Assembly (NCBI RefSeq): GCF_002154225.1
Contig: NZ_MTSE01000006.1
Location: forward strand, 186,001 to 250,000
Direction: 5' to 3'
From: Hymenobacter crusticola
GTDB taxonomy: Bacteria > Bacteroidota > Bacteroidia > Cytophagales > Hymenobacteraceae
DNA length: 64,000 bases
Under the pieces are notes generated by a model. That model did not search any database, was not told the origin of the DNA, and saw nothing but the letters and a program-made list of their open reading frames with translations. How positions within the stretch are numbered: position 1 is the stretch's first letter; each line of letters begins with the position of its first letter. Both the position numbers and the translations under genes were made by a program. Below are positions 9,272 to 17,860 of the stretch, one piece after another.

Positions 9272-10210
9272 TTGGCTTCTACTTCTTCTGCTTCTGCCCC
9301 AACGGCACTACCGCCCTCCCCTACCATCCCGCCCACTGCTTGGGGGCTGCTGCTGTTGCTGGCTACCATTTGGGGCACCTCGTTCATTTTGATGAAGAAG
9401 GGCCTGGTAGTCTTCTCTCCACTAGAGCTAGGTGCTACTCGCGTAAGCGTAGCGGCCTTGCTACTGCTGCCATTTGCGCTACAACACGTGCGCCAAGTAG
9501 AGCGCAGCCGTATTAAGTGGTTGCTACTGAGCGGCATTGTCGGCACCCTCATTCCAGCCTTTCTATTTGCTTATGCTGAAACCAAGCTAGCCTCGGGGCT
9601 GGCGGGCGTACTCAATGCGCTTACGGCAGTCTTCACCTTAGTTGTGGGCGCGTTCTTTTTCGGGCAACGCCTAACCGGGCTGCGGGTACTCGGTATTGGG
9701 CTAGGCTTGGTAGGAACTATCGTACTTATGCTATTGGGCGGCAGTGGCGGCGAGGCTACGCCGGCTGGCGTGGGCAACGCCTGGTACGGCCTCTACATCG
9801 TAGCAGCTACCGTCGGCTACGGGGTGAGCGTCAACGTGATAAAGCATCACCTGCATGGCATTCCGCCGGTGGCTGTTACTGCGTTGTTGCTGCTCTTTAT
9901 TGGCGGCCCTGCCCTAGCTTTTCTGCTGGTCGGTACCGGGTTTCTACATAAGCTTGCTACCGTGCCCGGCGCCTGGGTGGCCTTCGGCTACATTGCTTTG
10001 CTCGCCACTATGAGCACGGCCGTGGCGATGGTGTTGTTCAACAAGCTCATCCATCAATCGACGGCCTTGTTTGCTTCTTCCAACACCTATCTGGTACCGA
10101 TTGTGGCGCTTGGGTGGGGGCTGCTGGACGGGGAAGTTATCAACGGGTGGCACCTGCTCGGCATGGCAATAATTCTGCTCAGCGTGTTTATCATTCACCG
10201 GGCAAAGTAG
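9272..10210 (+). CDS. EamA-domain (DMT family) transporter
   Basis: Ten-helix drug/metabolite transporter of the inner membrane, 312 residues, made of two EamA repeats of about 140 residues. The first starts with LLLLATIWGTSFILMKKGL and ends at LGIGLGLVGTIVLMLLGG. The second runs from WYGLYIVAATVGYGVSVNV to IILLSVFIIH. The substrate cannot be deduced. The start codon is TTG at 9272: a stop lies just upstream in frame, and the first internal ATG would delete the first membrane helix. The preceding Ser/Ala/Pro-rich tail is cytoplasmic. Confidence 0.9.
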   Translation: MASTSSASAPTALPPSPTIPPTAWGLLLLLATIWGTSFILMKKGLVVFSPLELGATRVSVAALLLLPFALQHVRQVERSRIKWLLLSGIVGTLIPAFLFAYAETKLASGLAGVLNALTAVFTLVVGAFFFGQRLTGLRVLGIGLGLVGTIVLMLLGGSGGEATPAGVGNAWYGLYIVAATVGYGVSVNVIKHHLHGIPPVAVTALLLLFIGGPALAFLLVGTGFLHKLATVPGAWVAFGYIALLATMSTAVAMVLFNKLIHQSTALFASSNTYLVPIVALGWGLLDGEVINGWHLLGMAIILLSVFIIHRAK

Positions 10211-10292
10211 AGCTAGCTTTTGCTCAACACGCCCGGAAGCTATTCTTGCTCGTACTGCCTCTTTGAGCTTTCTTCACCAGCTCGCTTATCAC

Positions 10293-10982
10293 ATGGAGAA
10301 ATTAGTGCTACTGCGCCACGGCCAAAGCGTGTGGAACCTAGAAAACCGCTTCACGGGCTGGACCGACGTTGACCTCTCGGCCGAAGGTATTCAGCAGGCC
10401 GCTCACGCCGGCGAGTTGCTGAAAAAGAATGGCTACACATTCGACATCGGCTTTACTTCGGTCTTGAAACGAGCCATCAAAACCATGCACACGACCCTGG
10501 AAGCCATGGACTTGCTTTGGATTCCGGTGCAAAAGTCGTGGCGCCTCAACGAGCGGTTCTACGGCGCCTTGCAGGGCTTGAATAAAGAAGAAGTGGCAGC
10601 GCAGTACGGGGAAGAGCAGGTGCTAAAGTGGCGGCGCAGCCCGCAAGAGCACCCGCCTGCTATCGACCCCAACGACTCGCGCTTTCCCGGCCACGACATT
10701 CGCTATCAGCACCTTACTCATCGGGAGTTGCCGCTCACCGAAAACCTTAGCGAAACACTTACGCGGGTAATGCCCTTCTGGACCGAGCACATCATGGCGT
10801 CTATCCGCAAGCAGCAGAAGGTCATTGTGTGTGCCCACGGCAACAGCCTGCGGTCTTTGGTGCAGTACATCGACCACCTATCCGACGAAGAAGTAACTCA
10901 GCTGGATATTCCCACAGGCGTGCCACTCGTGTATGAGCTAGACGATAACTTCAACAGGATCAGGCATTATTATCTAGAGTAA
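10293..10982 (+). CDS. gpmA: 2,3-bisphosphoglycerate-dependent phosphoglycerate mutase
   Basis: Glycolytic and gluconeogenic enzyme interconverting 3- and 2-phosphoglycerate in the cytosol. With the ATG at 10293 it has 229 residues, typical for the cofactor-dependent form. The phospho-histidine motif LVLLRHGQSVWN is at residues 4-15. TGWTDVDLS, ERFYGALQGLNK with its acid/base Glu, and the second catalytic His in VCAHGNSLRSL follow. A TTG 30 bases upstream opens the same frame but adds residues not expected in the family. Confidence 0.95.
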   Translation: MEKLVLLRHGQSVWNLENRFTGWTDVDLSAEGIQQAAHAGELLKKNGYTFDIGFTSVLKRAIKTMHTTLEAMDLLWIPVQKSWRLNERFYGALQGLNKEEVAAQYGEEQVLKWRRSPQEHPPAIDPNDSRFPGHDIRYQHLTHRELPLTENLSETLTRVMPFWTEHIMASIRKQQKVIVCAHGNSLRSLVQYIDHLSDEEVTQLDIPTGVPLVYELDDNFNRIRHYYLE

Positions 10983-11002
10983 CCGCAGGGAAGTGCCAGT
11001 CG

Positions 11003-11062
11003 ACGCCTCTTTACCGCAAGAGTACCATCTACTGCTAGCTCAACGAAGCGGCAGAGAGGCGT
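11003..11062. repeat. palindromic element after gpmA
   Basis: ACGCCTCT (11003-11010) pairs with AGAGGCGT (11055-11062), with a further CCGC/GCGG pair inside. The loop contains TCAACGAA. The position suggests a gpmA terminator, but no T-tract follows. Confidence 0.5.
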
Positions 11063-11257
11063 TGTTAAGCGCAGCAGGGCAGCCTTGTATTTACACTTAA
11101 GGCTTAGCACACAGGCGCAGTGTCCAGCTTAATTTGCTTTGTGTAAGTATTTGTTTGATTTTGGCAACGCTAGCGGTGGCTATTAGCCTGAGCTTTGTAG
11201 CTCATAACCAGTGCGTACGACTACCTGGCCGTAGCAATACTCATTCGTTGAGCTCTT

Positions 11258-12913
11258 ATGCACGAAACCCTCCTGCTTTGCCTTGGCTTGCTGCTAACGG
11301 TCTGCCTACTCATCATCTTGAGTCAGCGCTTGCGCCTGCCTTACCCGATTCTGCTCGTGCTTGGCGGGCTAGCCCTCAGCTTTGTACCGGGGCTGCCGTT
11401 GGTCAAGATCAACCCCGACCTGATCTTCCTGATTTTTCTGCCGCCACTACTCTACGAGGCGGCTTGGTTTACCTCCTGGAAGGATTTCTGGCGGTGGCGG
11501 CGCGTCATTAGTTTTCTCGCCTTTGGGTTGGTGTTTCTTACCTCCGGCATTGTAGCCTACGTGTCGTGGGCAGTTATTCCGGGTTTCACATTGGCCCTCG
11601 GCTTCTTGCTAGGTGGGGTCGTTTCGCCGCCCGATGCGGTAGCAGCTACTTCGGTGATGCGCAGCATGTCGCTGCCCCGGCGCATCATGGCCATTTTGGA
11701 AGGTGAAAGTCTGGTCAATGATGCCAGCAGCTTGATTGTATTCCGCTTCGCCCTGGCGGCGGTGCTCTCGGGTTCGTTTGTGTGGTATGAGGCGGCGGGA
11801 CAATTTGTGCTGGTTACGGTACTAGGGGTGGCGGTGGGGCTAGGTATTGCCTTGGTATTCTATGCTTTGCACCGTTGGCTAACCGTAACCCCTAGCACGC
11901 ACACGGTCCTCACGCTCATCACACCCTACATCCTATACATGACAGCTGAGGCGGTGCATGCATCGGGTGTGATGGCCGTAGTAAGCGGCGGGCTATTTCT
12001 TTCCTACCAGAGCGCCACCATCTTCACCCCCGCCAACCGCCGGCAAGGTATTCACACGTGGGCGACAGTGGGCTTCGTGCTGAACGGAGCCGTCTTTATG
12101 CTGATTGGCTTACAACTGCCGCTCATCATCAACAGCCTAGGTGCTTACTCCAAACTCGAAGCCATTGGCTACGGCTTGCTCATCAGCTTCGTTGTGATTG
12201 TCACGCGGCTGATTACGGCTTTGCTGAGTTCACATTTCACGCACTGGGTTAGCCGCTACATCACGGTAGGCGACGCTAATCCGGGCTGGCGCGGCCCGGT
12301 GATTGTGGGGTGCTCGGGCATGCGCGGCGTAGTATCGTTGGCCGCTGCCTTATCCATTCCGCTGCTCGACAATGCGGGACGGCCATTCCCAGAACGTAAT
12401 ATGGTGCTGTTCATCACCTTTATCGTGATTCTGATGACGCTAGTGGGGCAAGGCCTAACGTTGCCCTGGCTCATTCGCTGGGTGGGCGTGGAAGACCTAG
12501 ATCATCTGCAGCCCGAGCATGAGCAGCAACGAGCCGTGCGCAGCCAGCTGATTGCGCAAGCCCTCGACACACTAAATGAGCAGTACGCCACGCAAGTGCA
12601 GCGCAGCAGCCTCGTTGGCGCCCTAAAGCAGAAGCTAGAGAAAGAGGCGCACTTGTCGACGCATCAGCTGCCAGCCGTAGAAAACGACGAGCAGGAAGTA
12701 ACGGAATACTACCATATCTACTCCGAGCTAATCGGGGTGCAGCGGCAGGCGCTTCTCAAGCTCCGCAGCCAAGAAGAGTACGACGACGACGTAATCCGCA
12801 AACAGGAAACGCAGCTCGACTTGGAGGAAGAAAGGCTCTTGTTGCTGATGGAGGCCCAAAGCCAAGCGCCCACGGCGCCGCCAGAGCGTCCCGCCTTACA
12901 CGTTGCGAAATAA
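11258..12913 (+). CDS. CPA1-family Na+/H+ antiporter, first copy
   Basis: Inner-membrane cation/proton antiporter, 551 residues. About twelve hydrophobic helices fill residues 1-410 and a charged cytoplasmic tail forms the rest. Diagnostic sequences are FLPPLLYEAAW, the GGVVSPPDAVAATS segment and EGESLVNDASSLI, where the Asp of the ND pair is the expected ion-binding residue. GCSGMRGVVSLAAALSIPL also matches the family. The tail is predicted helical and ends with an acidic LDLEEERLLLLMEAQ stretch that recurs in the second copy at 20896. ATG at 11258. It probably supports pH and sodium homeostasis, though the actual ion is inference. Confidence 0.93.
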   Translation: MHETLLLCLGLLLTVCLLIILSQRLRLPYPILLVLGGLALSFVPGLPLVKINPDLIFLIFLPPLLYEAAWFTSWKDFWRWRRVISFLAFGLVFLTSGIVAYVSWAVIPGFTLALGFLLGGVVSPPDAVAATSVMRSMSLPRRIMAILEGESLVNDASSLIVFRFALAAVLSGSFVWYEAAGQFVLVTVLGVAVGLGIALVFYALHRWLTVTPSTHTVLTLITPYILYMTAEAVHASGVMAVVSGGLFLSYQSATIFTPANRRQGIHTWATVGFVLNGAVFMLIGLQLPLIINSLGAYSKLEAIGYGLLISFVVIVTRLITALLSSHFTHWVSRYITVGDANPGWRGPVIVGCSGMRGVVSLAAALSIPLLDNAGRPFPERNMVLFITFIVILMTLVGQGLTLPWLIRWVGVEDLDHLQPEHEQQRAVRSQLIAQALDTLNEQYATQVQRSSLVGALKQKLEKEAHLSTHQLPAVENDEQEVTEYYHIYSELIGVQRQALLKLRSQEEYDDDVIRKQETQLDLEEERLLLLMEAQSQAPTAPPERPALHVAK

Positions 12914-12976
12914 GACACTAGGGCCCTAGCGCCTGCCGCGCGGCACGGCACCTTTCGACAAAAGCTATTTCTACAC

Positions 12977-12999
12977 TTCTTTCCACGTGTGAAAGAAGC
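12977..12999 (+). promoter_or_regulatory. hairpin/palindrome before the efflux operon
   Basis: CTTCTTTC and GAAAGAAG (8 bases each) flank CACGTGT about 135 bases before the adaptor ATG. It could be a weak terminator of the antiporter gene or an operator of the efflux operon. No regulator gene is adjacent. Confidence 0.3.
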
Positions 13000-13133
13000 C
13001 TCTCCTCAGAGAAACCGAACTAATCGCCTAAGGGCACAATTTCACCGCCCAAACACCCTAGCTTTTTATACGGCGCTTGCGTATCAGGTATAGATCCTTT
13101 GACCTAAGGATCATTCTATTGCATACGTTGTAT

Positions 13134-14327
13134 ATGATAACACATTGGCTCGGCCGAACGGTTGGGGTACTAATAGCGCTTTCCAGCGTTGTGGCCTGCA
13201 ACTCCAAGAAAAAAGATACGGCTGGCGGTCCTGGTGGCGAAGGCAAAGGCGACGGGCCGGCTCCGATCAAAGACTATTCGGTGCTAACGGTGCGCCCTGA
13301 TACCATTACGCTCTTCCAGGATTATCCGGCTACTATTCAGGGACAGCAAAACGTTGAGATTCGGCCAAAGATTGACGGCTTCATTGAGGCCATTTACGTG
13401 GACGAAGGCGCCAGCGTGAGAAAGGGGCAACGGCTCTTTCACATCAACGCTCCGCAGTACGAACAAGAAGTGCGCACGGCGCGGGCCGGCATCAAAACCG
13501 CCGAGGCCAACGTGGCGGCGGCACGCATGGGCGTGGCCAAAGTGCAACCGCTGGTAGCGCGCAACATCATCAGCAAATACCAGCTAGAAGGCGCCGAATA
13601 CACGCTGCAAGCCAACCAGGCAGCCTTAGCGCAGGCACGGGCAGCGCTAGTCAATGCGGAAACTAACCTAGGGTACACCAACATCACCAGTCCCGTCGAC
13701 GGCATTATCGGCACGATCCCCAACAAGATCGGGAGCTTGGTGAGCAGCACTTCCGCCGACCCGCTCACCACCGTATCGAGCACCGGCAAGGTGTACGCAT
13801 ATTTCTCTCTGAGCGAAAAAGCCTTGTTAGATTTTGCACGTCGCCGGGCCGGCAACACCCTGCAGGAAAAGCTAGCCAAGGTGCCCGACGTCCGGCTAGT
13901 GCTGGCTGATGGTAGCCTGTACTCACACACGGGCCGGGTGGAAACAGCTATCGGACAGATCAATACCGAAACGGGTGCTAGCAGCTTCCGTGCTACGTTC
14001 CCCAACCCCCAGGGCTTGTTGCGCAGCGGCAGCAGCGGCTTGGTCCGCACAATGCGCCCGATGGAGAATGTACTCATCATTCCACAAAGCGCCACCTACG
14101 AATTGCAGGGCAAGCGCTTCACCTATGTGCTAGGTCGCGACACGGCCGCGCACGCCGCCGCCATCACGGTAGTGCCTACCCCCGACGGCAGCTCGTTTGT
14201 GGTGCAGCAGGGCCTGAAAGCGGGGCAGCAAGTAATTGTGGAAGGCGTGGGCAGCCTGAAAGAAGGCACCAAGATCCGGCCTAGGCCGGTGCAAGCCACC
14301 AAACGCGAGGTAGCCGTAGGCCGCTAG
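13134..14327 (+). CDS. RND efflux periplasmic adaptor (membrane fusion) lipoprotein
   Basis: Links the inner-membrane RND pump to the outer-membrane channel across the periplasm. 397 residues from the ATG at 13134. A lipobox LSSVVAC precedes a Lys-rich and Gly-rich linker. The lipoyl half-motif EIRPKIDGFIEAIYVDEGASV, a long alpha-hairpin (about residues 90-165, Ala/Gln-rich), the second half-motif ITSPVDGIIGTIPNKIGSLV and the beta-barrel and membrane-proximal domains follow in AcrA order. A TTG 57 bases upstream opens the frame, but that start would place the signal sequence internally. First gene of a three-gene efflux operon. Confidence 0.93.
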   Translation: MITHWLGRTVGVLIALSSVVACNSKKKDTAGGPGGEGKGDGPAPIKDYSVLTVRPDTITLFQDYPATIQGQQNVEIRPKIDGFIEAIYVDEGASVRKGQRLFHINAPQYEQEVRTARAGIKTAEANVAAARMGVAKVQPLVARNIISKYQLEGAEYTLQANQAALAQARAALVNAETNLGYTNITSPVDGIIGTIPNKIGSLVSSTSADPLTTVSSTGKVYAYFSLSEKALLDFARRRAGNTLQEKLAKVPDVRLVLADGSLYSHTGRVETAIGQINTETGASSFRATFPNPQGLLRSGSSGLVRTMRPMENVLIIPQSATYELQGKRFTYVLGRDTAAHAAAITVVPTPDGSSFVVQQGLKAGQQVIVEGVGSLKEGTKIRPRPVQATKREVAVGR

Positions 14328-14340
14328 CTTATGATCGAAC

Positions 14341-14436
14341 GTCGTGCTGAGGCCTGAGAAGCATCCAACTGCCAGAGTAAGCCTAACGCTTGAAATTACT
14401 CTGACCCACAAGATGCCTCGACCAGCCTAGCACGAC
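14341..14436. repeat. nested palindromic element inside the efflux operon
   Basis: Outer arms 14341-14365 and 14412-14436 are imperfect inverted copies (GTCGTGCTGAGG... and ...AGCACGAC). A second perfect pair CAGAGTAA / TTACTCTG (14373-14380, 14396-14403) sits inside. The outer arm resembles the GTCATGCTGAGC arms at 51584 and 61353. It occupies nearly all of the spacer between adaptor and pump genes. Confidence 0.65.
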
Positions 14437-14474
14437 AAACGGCAACTATCTAAACATCTGTCTTAAAAGGCACT

Positions 14475-17400
14475 ATGCTAAAAATATTCATTGAGCGCCC
14501 GGTGCTCTCTACCGTTATTTCGGTCATTATCGTGCTGCTGGGCGTGCTCGGTCTAATCAGTCTGCCGATTGCGCAGTACCCTGACATTTCGCCGCCTACC
14601 GTGCAGGTATCAGCTAGCTACGCGGGTGCTAACGCCGATGTGGTCCTGAAGAGCGTGATTGTGCCCCTGGAAGAGCAGATCAACGGCGTAGAAGGCATGA
14701 CCTACATGACGTCTTCGGCCACCAACCAGGGCTCGGGCTCCATCCAGGTATACTTCAACGTGGGTACCGACCCCGACCAAGCGGCCATCGACGTTCAAAA
14801 CCGCGTTTCCAGCGCGACCAGCCTCTTGCCCCAGGAAGTAACCCTAGCCGGCGTAACGGTACGTAAACAACAGAGCAGCAACTTGTTGATTTTCGCGCTT
14901 TACAGCGATAACCCGGCGTACGACCAGACCTTTCTCCAAAACTACGCCCAGATCAATATCGTCCCGCAGGTACAACGGGTAAATGGGGTGGGTGCCGCCA
15001 ACGCTTTTGGGTCGCGCACTTACGCGATGCGTATTTGGCTCAAGCCCGACGTGATGGCCATCTACGGCCTAACGCCCAGCGACGTGACGGCCGCCCTAGC
15101 CGACCAGAACGTGGAAGCCGCACCAGGAGCCTTCGGTGAGAATAGCGACCAGAGTTTTCAGTACGTTATCAAGTACACGGGCAAGCTCCAATCGGTAGAG
15201 CAGTTCGGTAACATCGTGCTCAAGGGCACGGCCCAAGGCCAGCTGCTGCGCCTGAAGGACGTGGCGCGATTAGAGCTAGGTGCCCAGGCCTACAACAACA
15301 GCAGCACCACCTTTGGCAAACCTTCGGTAGGCATCTCCGTGAACCAGACGCCGGGCTCCAATGCCCGTGATGTCATCAACAAGTCGGTGGCGGTGCTGGA
15401 GGAAGCCTCGAAGTCGTTTCCGGCCGGCGTTCACTACATCAACTTGGTTAACATCAACGACTTCCTCGATGCATCCATCGACAAGGTGCTGCACACGCTG
15501 GTGGAGTGCTTTGCGCTGGTGTTCCTGGTAATCTTCATCTTTCTGCAAGACTTTCGCTCCACTATCATCCACGGCGTGTCGGTGCCGGTGTCTATCATCG
15601 GCACGTTCTTCTTCCTGTATGTTTTCGGCTTCAGTATTAACCTGCTGACGCTCTTTGCCTTGGTACTCGCCATCGGCATTGTGGTCGACGACGCTATTGT
15701 GGTCGTGGAAGCTGTGCACGCCAAGCTGGAAAGCGGCTACACCTCGCCGCGCAAAGCCGCCATCGATGCGATGAGCGAAATAACGGGCGCCATCCTGAGC
15801 ATCACTCTGGTGATGGCCGCAGTGTTCTTACCCGTCACGTTCATTACGGGCTCGGTTGGGGTATTCTACAAGCAATTTGGCATCACGCTAGCGGTGGCTA
15901 TTATGATTTCAGCCATTAACGCCCTAACGCTTTGCCCGGCCCTAGCGGCTCTCTTCTTGAAGCCGCCCCATCACGAGGAAGATCAAAAAGCCGAGAAAAA
16001 GACGCTGATGCAGCGCTTCAGCGTGTCGTTCAACGCGGCGTACGACGCTATGGTGGGTAAGTATACGCGCGTCGTCAGCCTTTTAGCGGCGCGCAAGTGG
16101 CTGGCGCTGGTGGGTGTGGCTGGTTTTGCCGTAAGCTTATACTTTCTGATGACGACCACCCCAAGCAGCTTCGTACCCAACGAAGATATGGGCACCATTT
16201 ACGTAAACGTCTCGCTGCCACCCGCCTCCACTTTGGAGCGCACTACGGTAGTCACGAACGAAGTAGACAGCCTAATTCGCACCATTCCGGCGGTGCGGGG
16301 CACGCTTCGCAACACGGGCCGCAACTTCTTGGCCGGCCAAGGCAGCGCCTACGGAATGGTGATTGTGCGCCTTAAACCCTGGGATGAGCGCAAGGACGTG
16401 ACAAACGAAGATGTGCTCGCTCAAATTGGCAAGCTTACGGCGCATATTCGGGAGGGCTCTATCCGCAGCTTGCCGCAGCCCACCATCACCGGTTTTGGCG
16501 CGACGGGCGGCTTCACGTTTCAGCTGCAAGACCGCGGCGGGCATACCACCGGCGAGTTCTACAAAGTTGCGCAAGACTTCTTGGCAGCTCTCAACCAACG
16601 ACCTGAAATTCGGGATGCTTCCACGTCTTTCAATCCGGGTTTCCCGCAGTACCAGCTCAGCGTGAACGTAGCCAAGGTAAAAGAAGCCGGCCTGACGGAA
16701 GCCAACATCTTGAATGCCATGCAGGTATATTACGGCGGTTCCTACGCGTCCAACTTCAACCAGTTTGGCAAGCAGTATCGCGTGATGGTGCAGGCCGACA
16801 CCCTATACCGGGCGAACCCCGAGGGCTTAAGCAAAATCTTTGTGCGCACCGCGGCCGGTGAGATGGCGCCTATTACTGAGTTTGTGACCCTCAGCCGCGT
16901 GTACGGCCCCGAGAGCCTCGATCGATTCAACTTGTTTACTGCTATTTCGGTGAATGGCCAGCCTAAGCCAGGGGCTAGCACTGGTGAGGCGATAGTAGCC
17001 ATTCAGGACGTGGCTCGGCAAAAACTGCCCGCGGGCTACGGCTATGAGTTCTCTGGCATCAGCCGCGAGGAGCAGAACAGCGGCAAGCAATCATACTACA
17101 TCTTTGCCTTGTCGCTCGTTTTTGTGTACCTGCTGCTGAGCGCGCAGTACGAAAGCTACTTGCTGCCGTTTGCGGTGTTGCTCTCCATCCCGATTGGTTT
17201 GAGCGGCACTTATTTATTCGCCAAGGTTTTCGGCATCGACAACAACATCTACCTGCAGATTTCGGTGATCATGCTCATCGGGCTGCTAGCCAAGAATGCT
17301 ATCCTGATGATCGAGTTTTCCCTGGCCCGCCGGCGCGGTGGGGAGATGGGCATTCTGGAAGCGGCGGTGGAAGGCGCAAAAGCTCGCTTGCGCCCCATCC

Positions 17401-17699
17401 TAATGACGTCGTTTGCTTTCGTGTTTGGTTTGTTGCCGCTGCTATTTGCCTCCGGTGCCGGCGCAAACGGCAACAAGAGTATTGGGGCAGGCGCCATCGG
17501 CGGCATGCTGTTCGGTACGCTGATCGGGGTGTTCTTTATTCCGGTGCTGTTTATCGTGTTTGAAGGGTTGCAAGAGCGCATCAGCGGCCCGCCCAAGACG
17601 CGGGCGCAGCTGGAAGCTGAAGAAGCCGAGGGAGGCCCACCACCCGCCGACAAACCCAAACCTGAAGATCAACCCAAGCCCGAGCCAGCTTTAGCCTAG
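14475..17699 (+). CDS. RND multidrug efflux pump, HAE1/AcrB type
   Basis: Proton-driven inner-membrane transporter that expels hydrophobic compounds through the tripartite channel. 1074 residues, normal length. It begins with FIERPVLSTVISVIIVLLG (first helix) and has two large periplasmic loops and twelve membrane helices. The fourth helix shows GIVVDDAIVVVEAV, whose Asp pair is the proton-relay site of AcrB. ARLRPILMTSFAFVFGLLPL is the typical late-helix sequence. The C-terminus is a hydrophilic Pro/Lys/Glu tail. ATG at 14475, preceded by AAAAGG as a possible weak ribosome site. Substrates cannot be inferred. Confidence 0.96.
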   Translation: MLKIFIERPVLSTVISVIIVLLGVLGLISLPIAQYPDISPPTVQVSASYAGANADVVLKSVIVPLEEQINGVEGMTYMTSSATNQGSGSIQVYFNVGTDPDQAAIDVQNRVSSATSLLPQEVTLAGVTVRKQQSSNLLIFALYSDNPAYDQTFLQNYAQINIVPQVQRVNGVGAANAFGSRTYAMRIWLKPDVMAIYGLTPSDVTAALADQNVEAAPGAFGENSDQSFQYVIKYTGKLQSVEQFGNIVLKGTAQGQLLRLKDVARLELGAQAYNNSSTTFGKPSVGISVNQTPGSNARDVINKSVAVLEEASKSFPAGVHYINLVNINDFLDASIDKVLHTLVECFALVFLVIFIFLQDFRSTIIHGVSVPVSIIGTFFFLYVFGFSINLLTLFALVLAIGIVVDDAIVVVEAVHAKLESGYTSPRKAAIDAMSEITGAILSITLVMAAVFLPVTFITGSVGVFYKQFGITLAVAIMISAINALTLCPALAALFLKPPHHEEDQKAEKKTLMQRFSVSFNAAYDAMVGKYTRVVSLLAARKWLALVGVAGFAVSLYFLMTTTPSSFVPNEDMGTIYVNVSLPPASTLERTTVVTNEVDSLIRTIPAVRGTLRNTGRNFLAGQGSAYGMVIVRLKPWDERKDVTNEDVLAQIGKLTAHIREGSIRSLPQPTITGFGATGGFTFQLQDRGGHTTGEFYKVAQDFLAALNQRPEIRDASTSFNPGFPQYQLSVNVAKVKEAGLTEANILNAMQVYYGGSYASNFNQFGKQYRVMVQADTLYRANPEGLSKIFVRTAAGEMAPITEFVTLSRVYGPESLDRFNLFTAISVNGQPKPGASTGEAIVAIQDVARQKLPAGYGYEFSGISREEQNSGKQSYYIFALSLVFVYLLLSAQYESYLLPFAVLLSIPIGLSGTYLFAKVFGIDNNIYLQISVIMLIGLLAKNAILMIEFSLARRRGGEMGILEAAVEGAKARLRPILMTSFAFVFGLLPLLFASGAGANGNKSIGAGAIGGMLFGTLIGVFFIPVLFIVFEGLQERISGPPKTRAQLEAEEAEGGPPPADKPKPEDQPKPEPALA

Positions 17700-17860
17700 C
17701 CAGTTTGAGCGTAGCATATCACCCATCGAGCGCGCTGAGAACTGCGTTCACTATCAACTCAACTCTCTTGGCGCTAGCTACCTAGGTTTTACCATTGCCG
17801 CATTTCCCGCCTACCTAGGTCGCCGTTTATCACCCACCACTTCGCATCTTCCATTTCACG

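Noticed and set aside
13439-14095. 218-codon minus-strand frame
   Set aside because: Antisense to the efflux adaptor; no motifs.
15276-15719. 147-codon minus-strand frame rich in His and Asp
   Set aside because: Antisense to the RND pump; composition follows from the membrane helices on the other strand.
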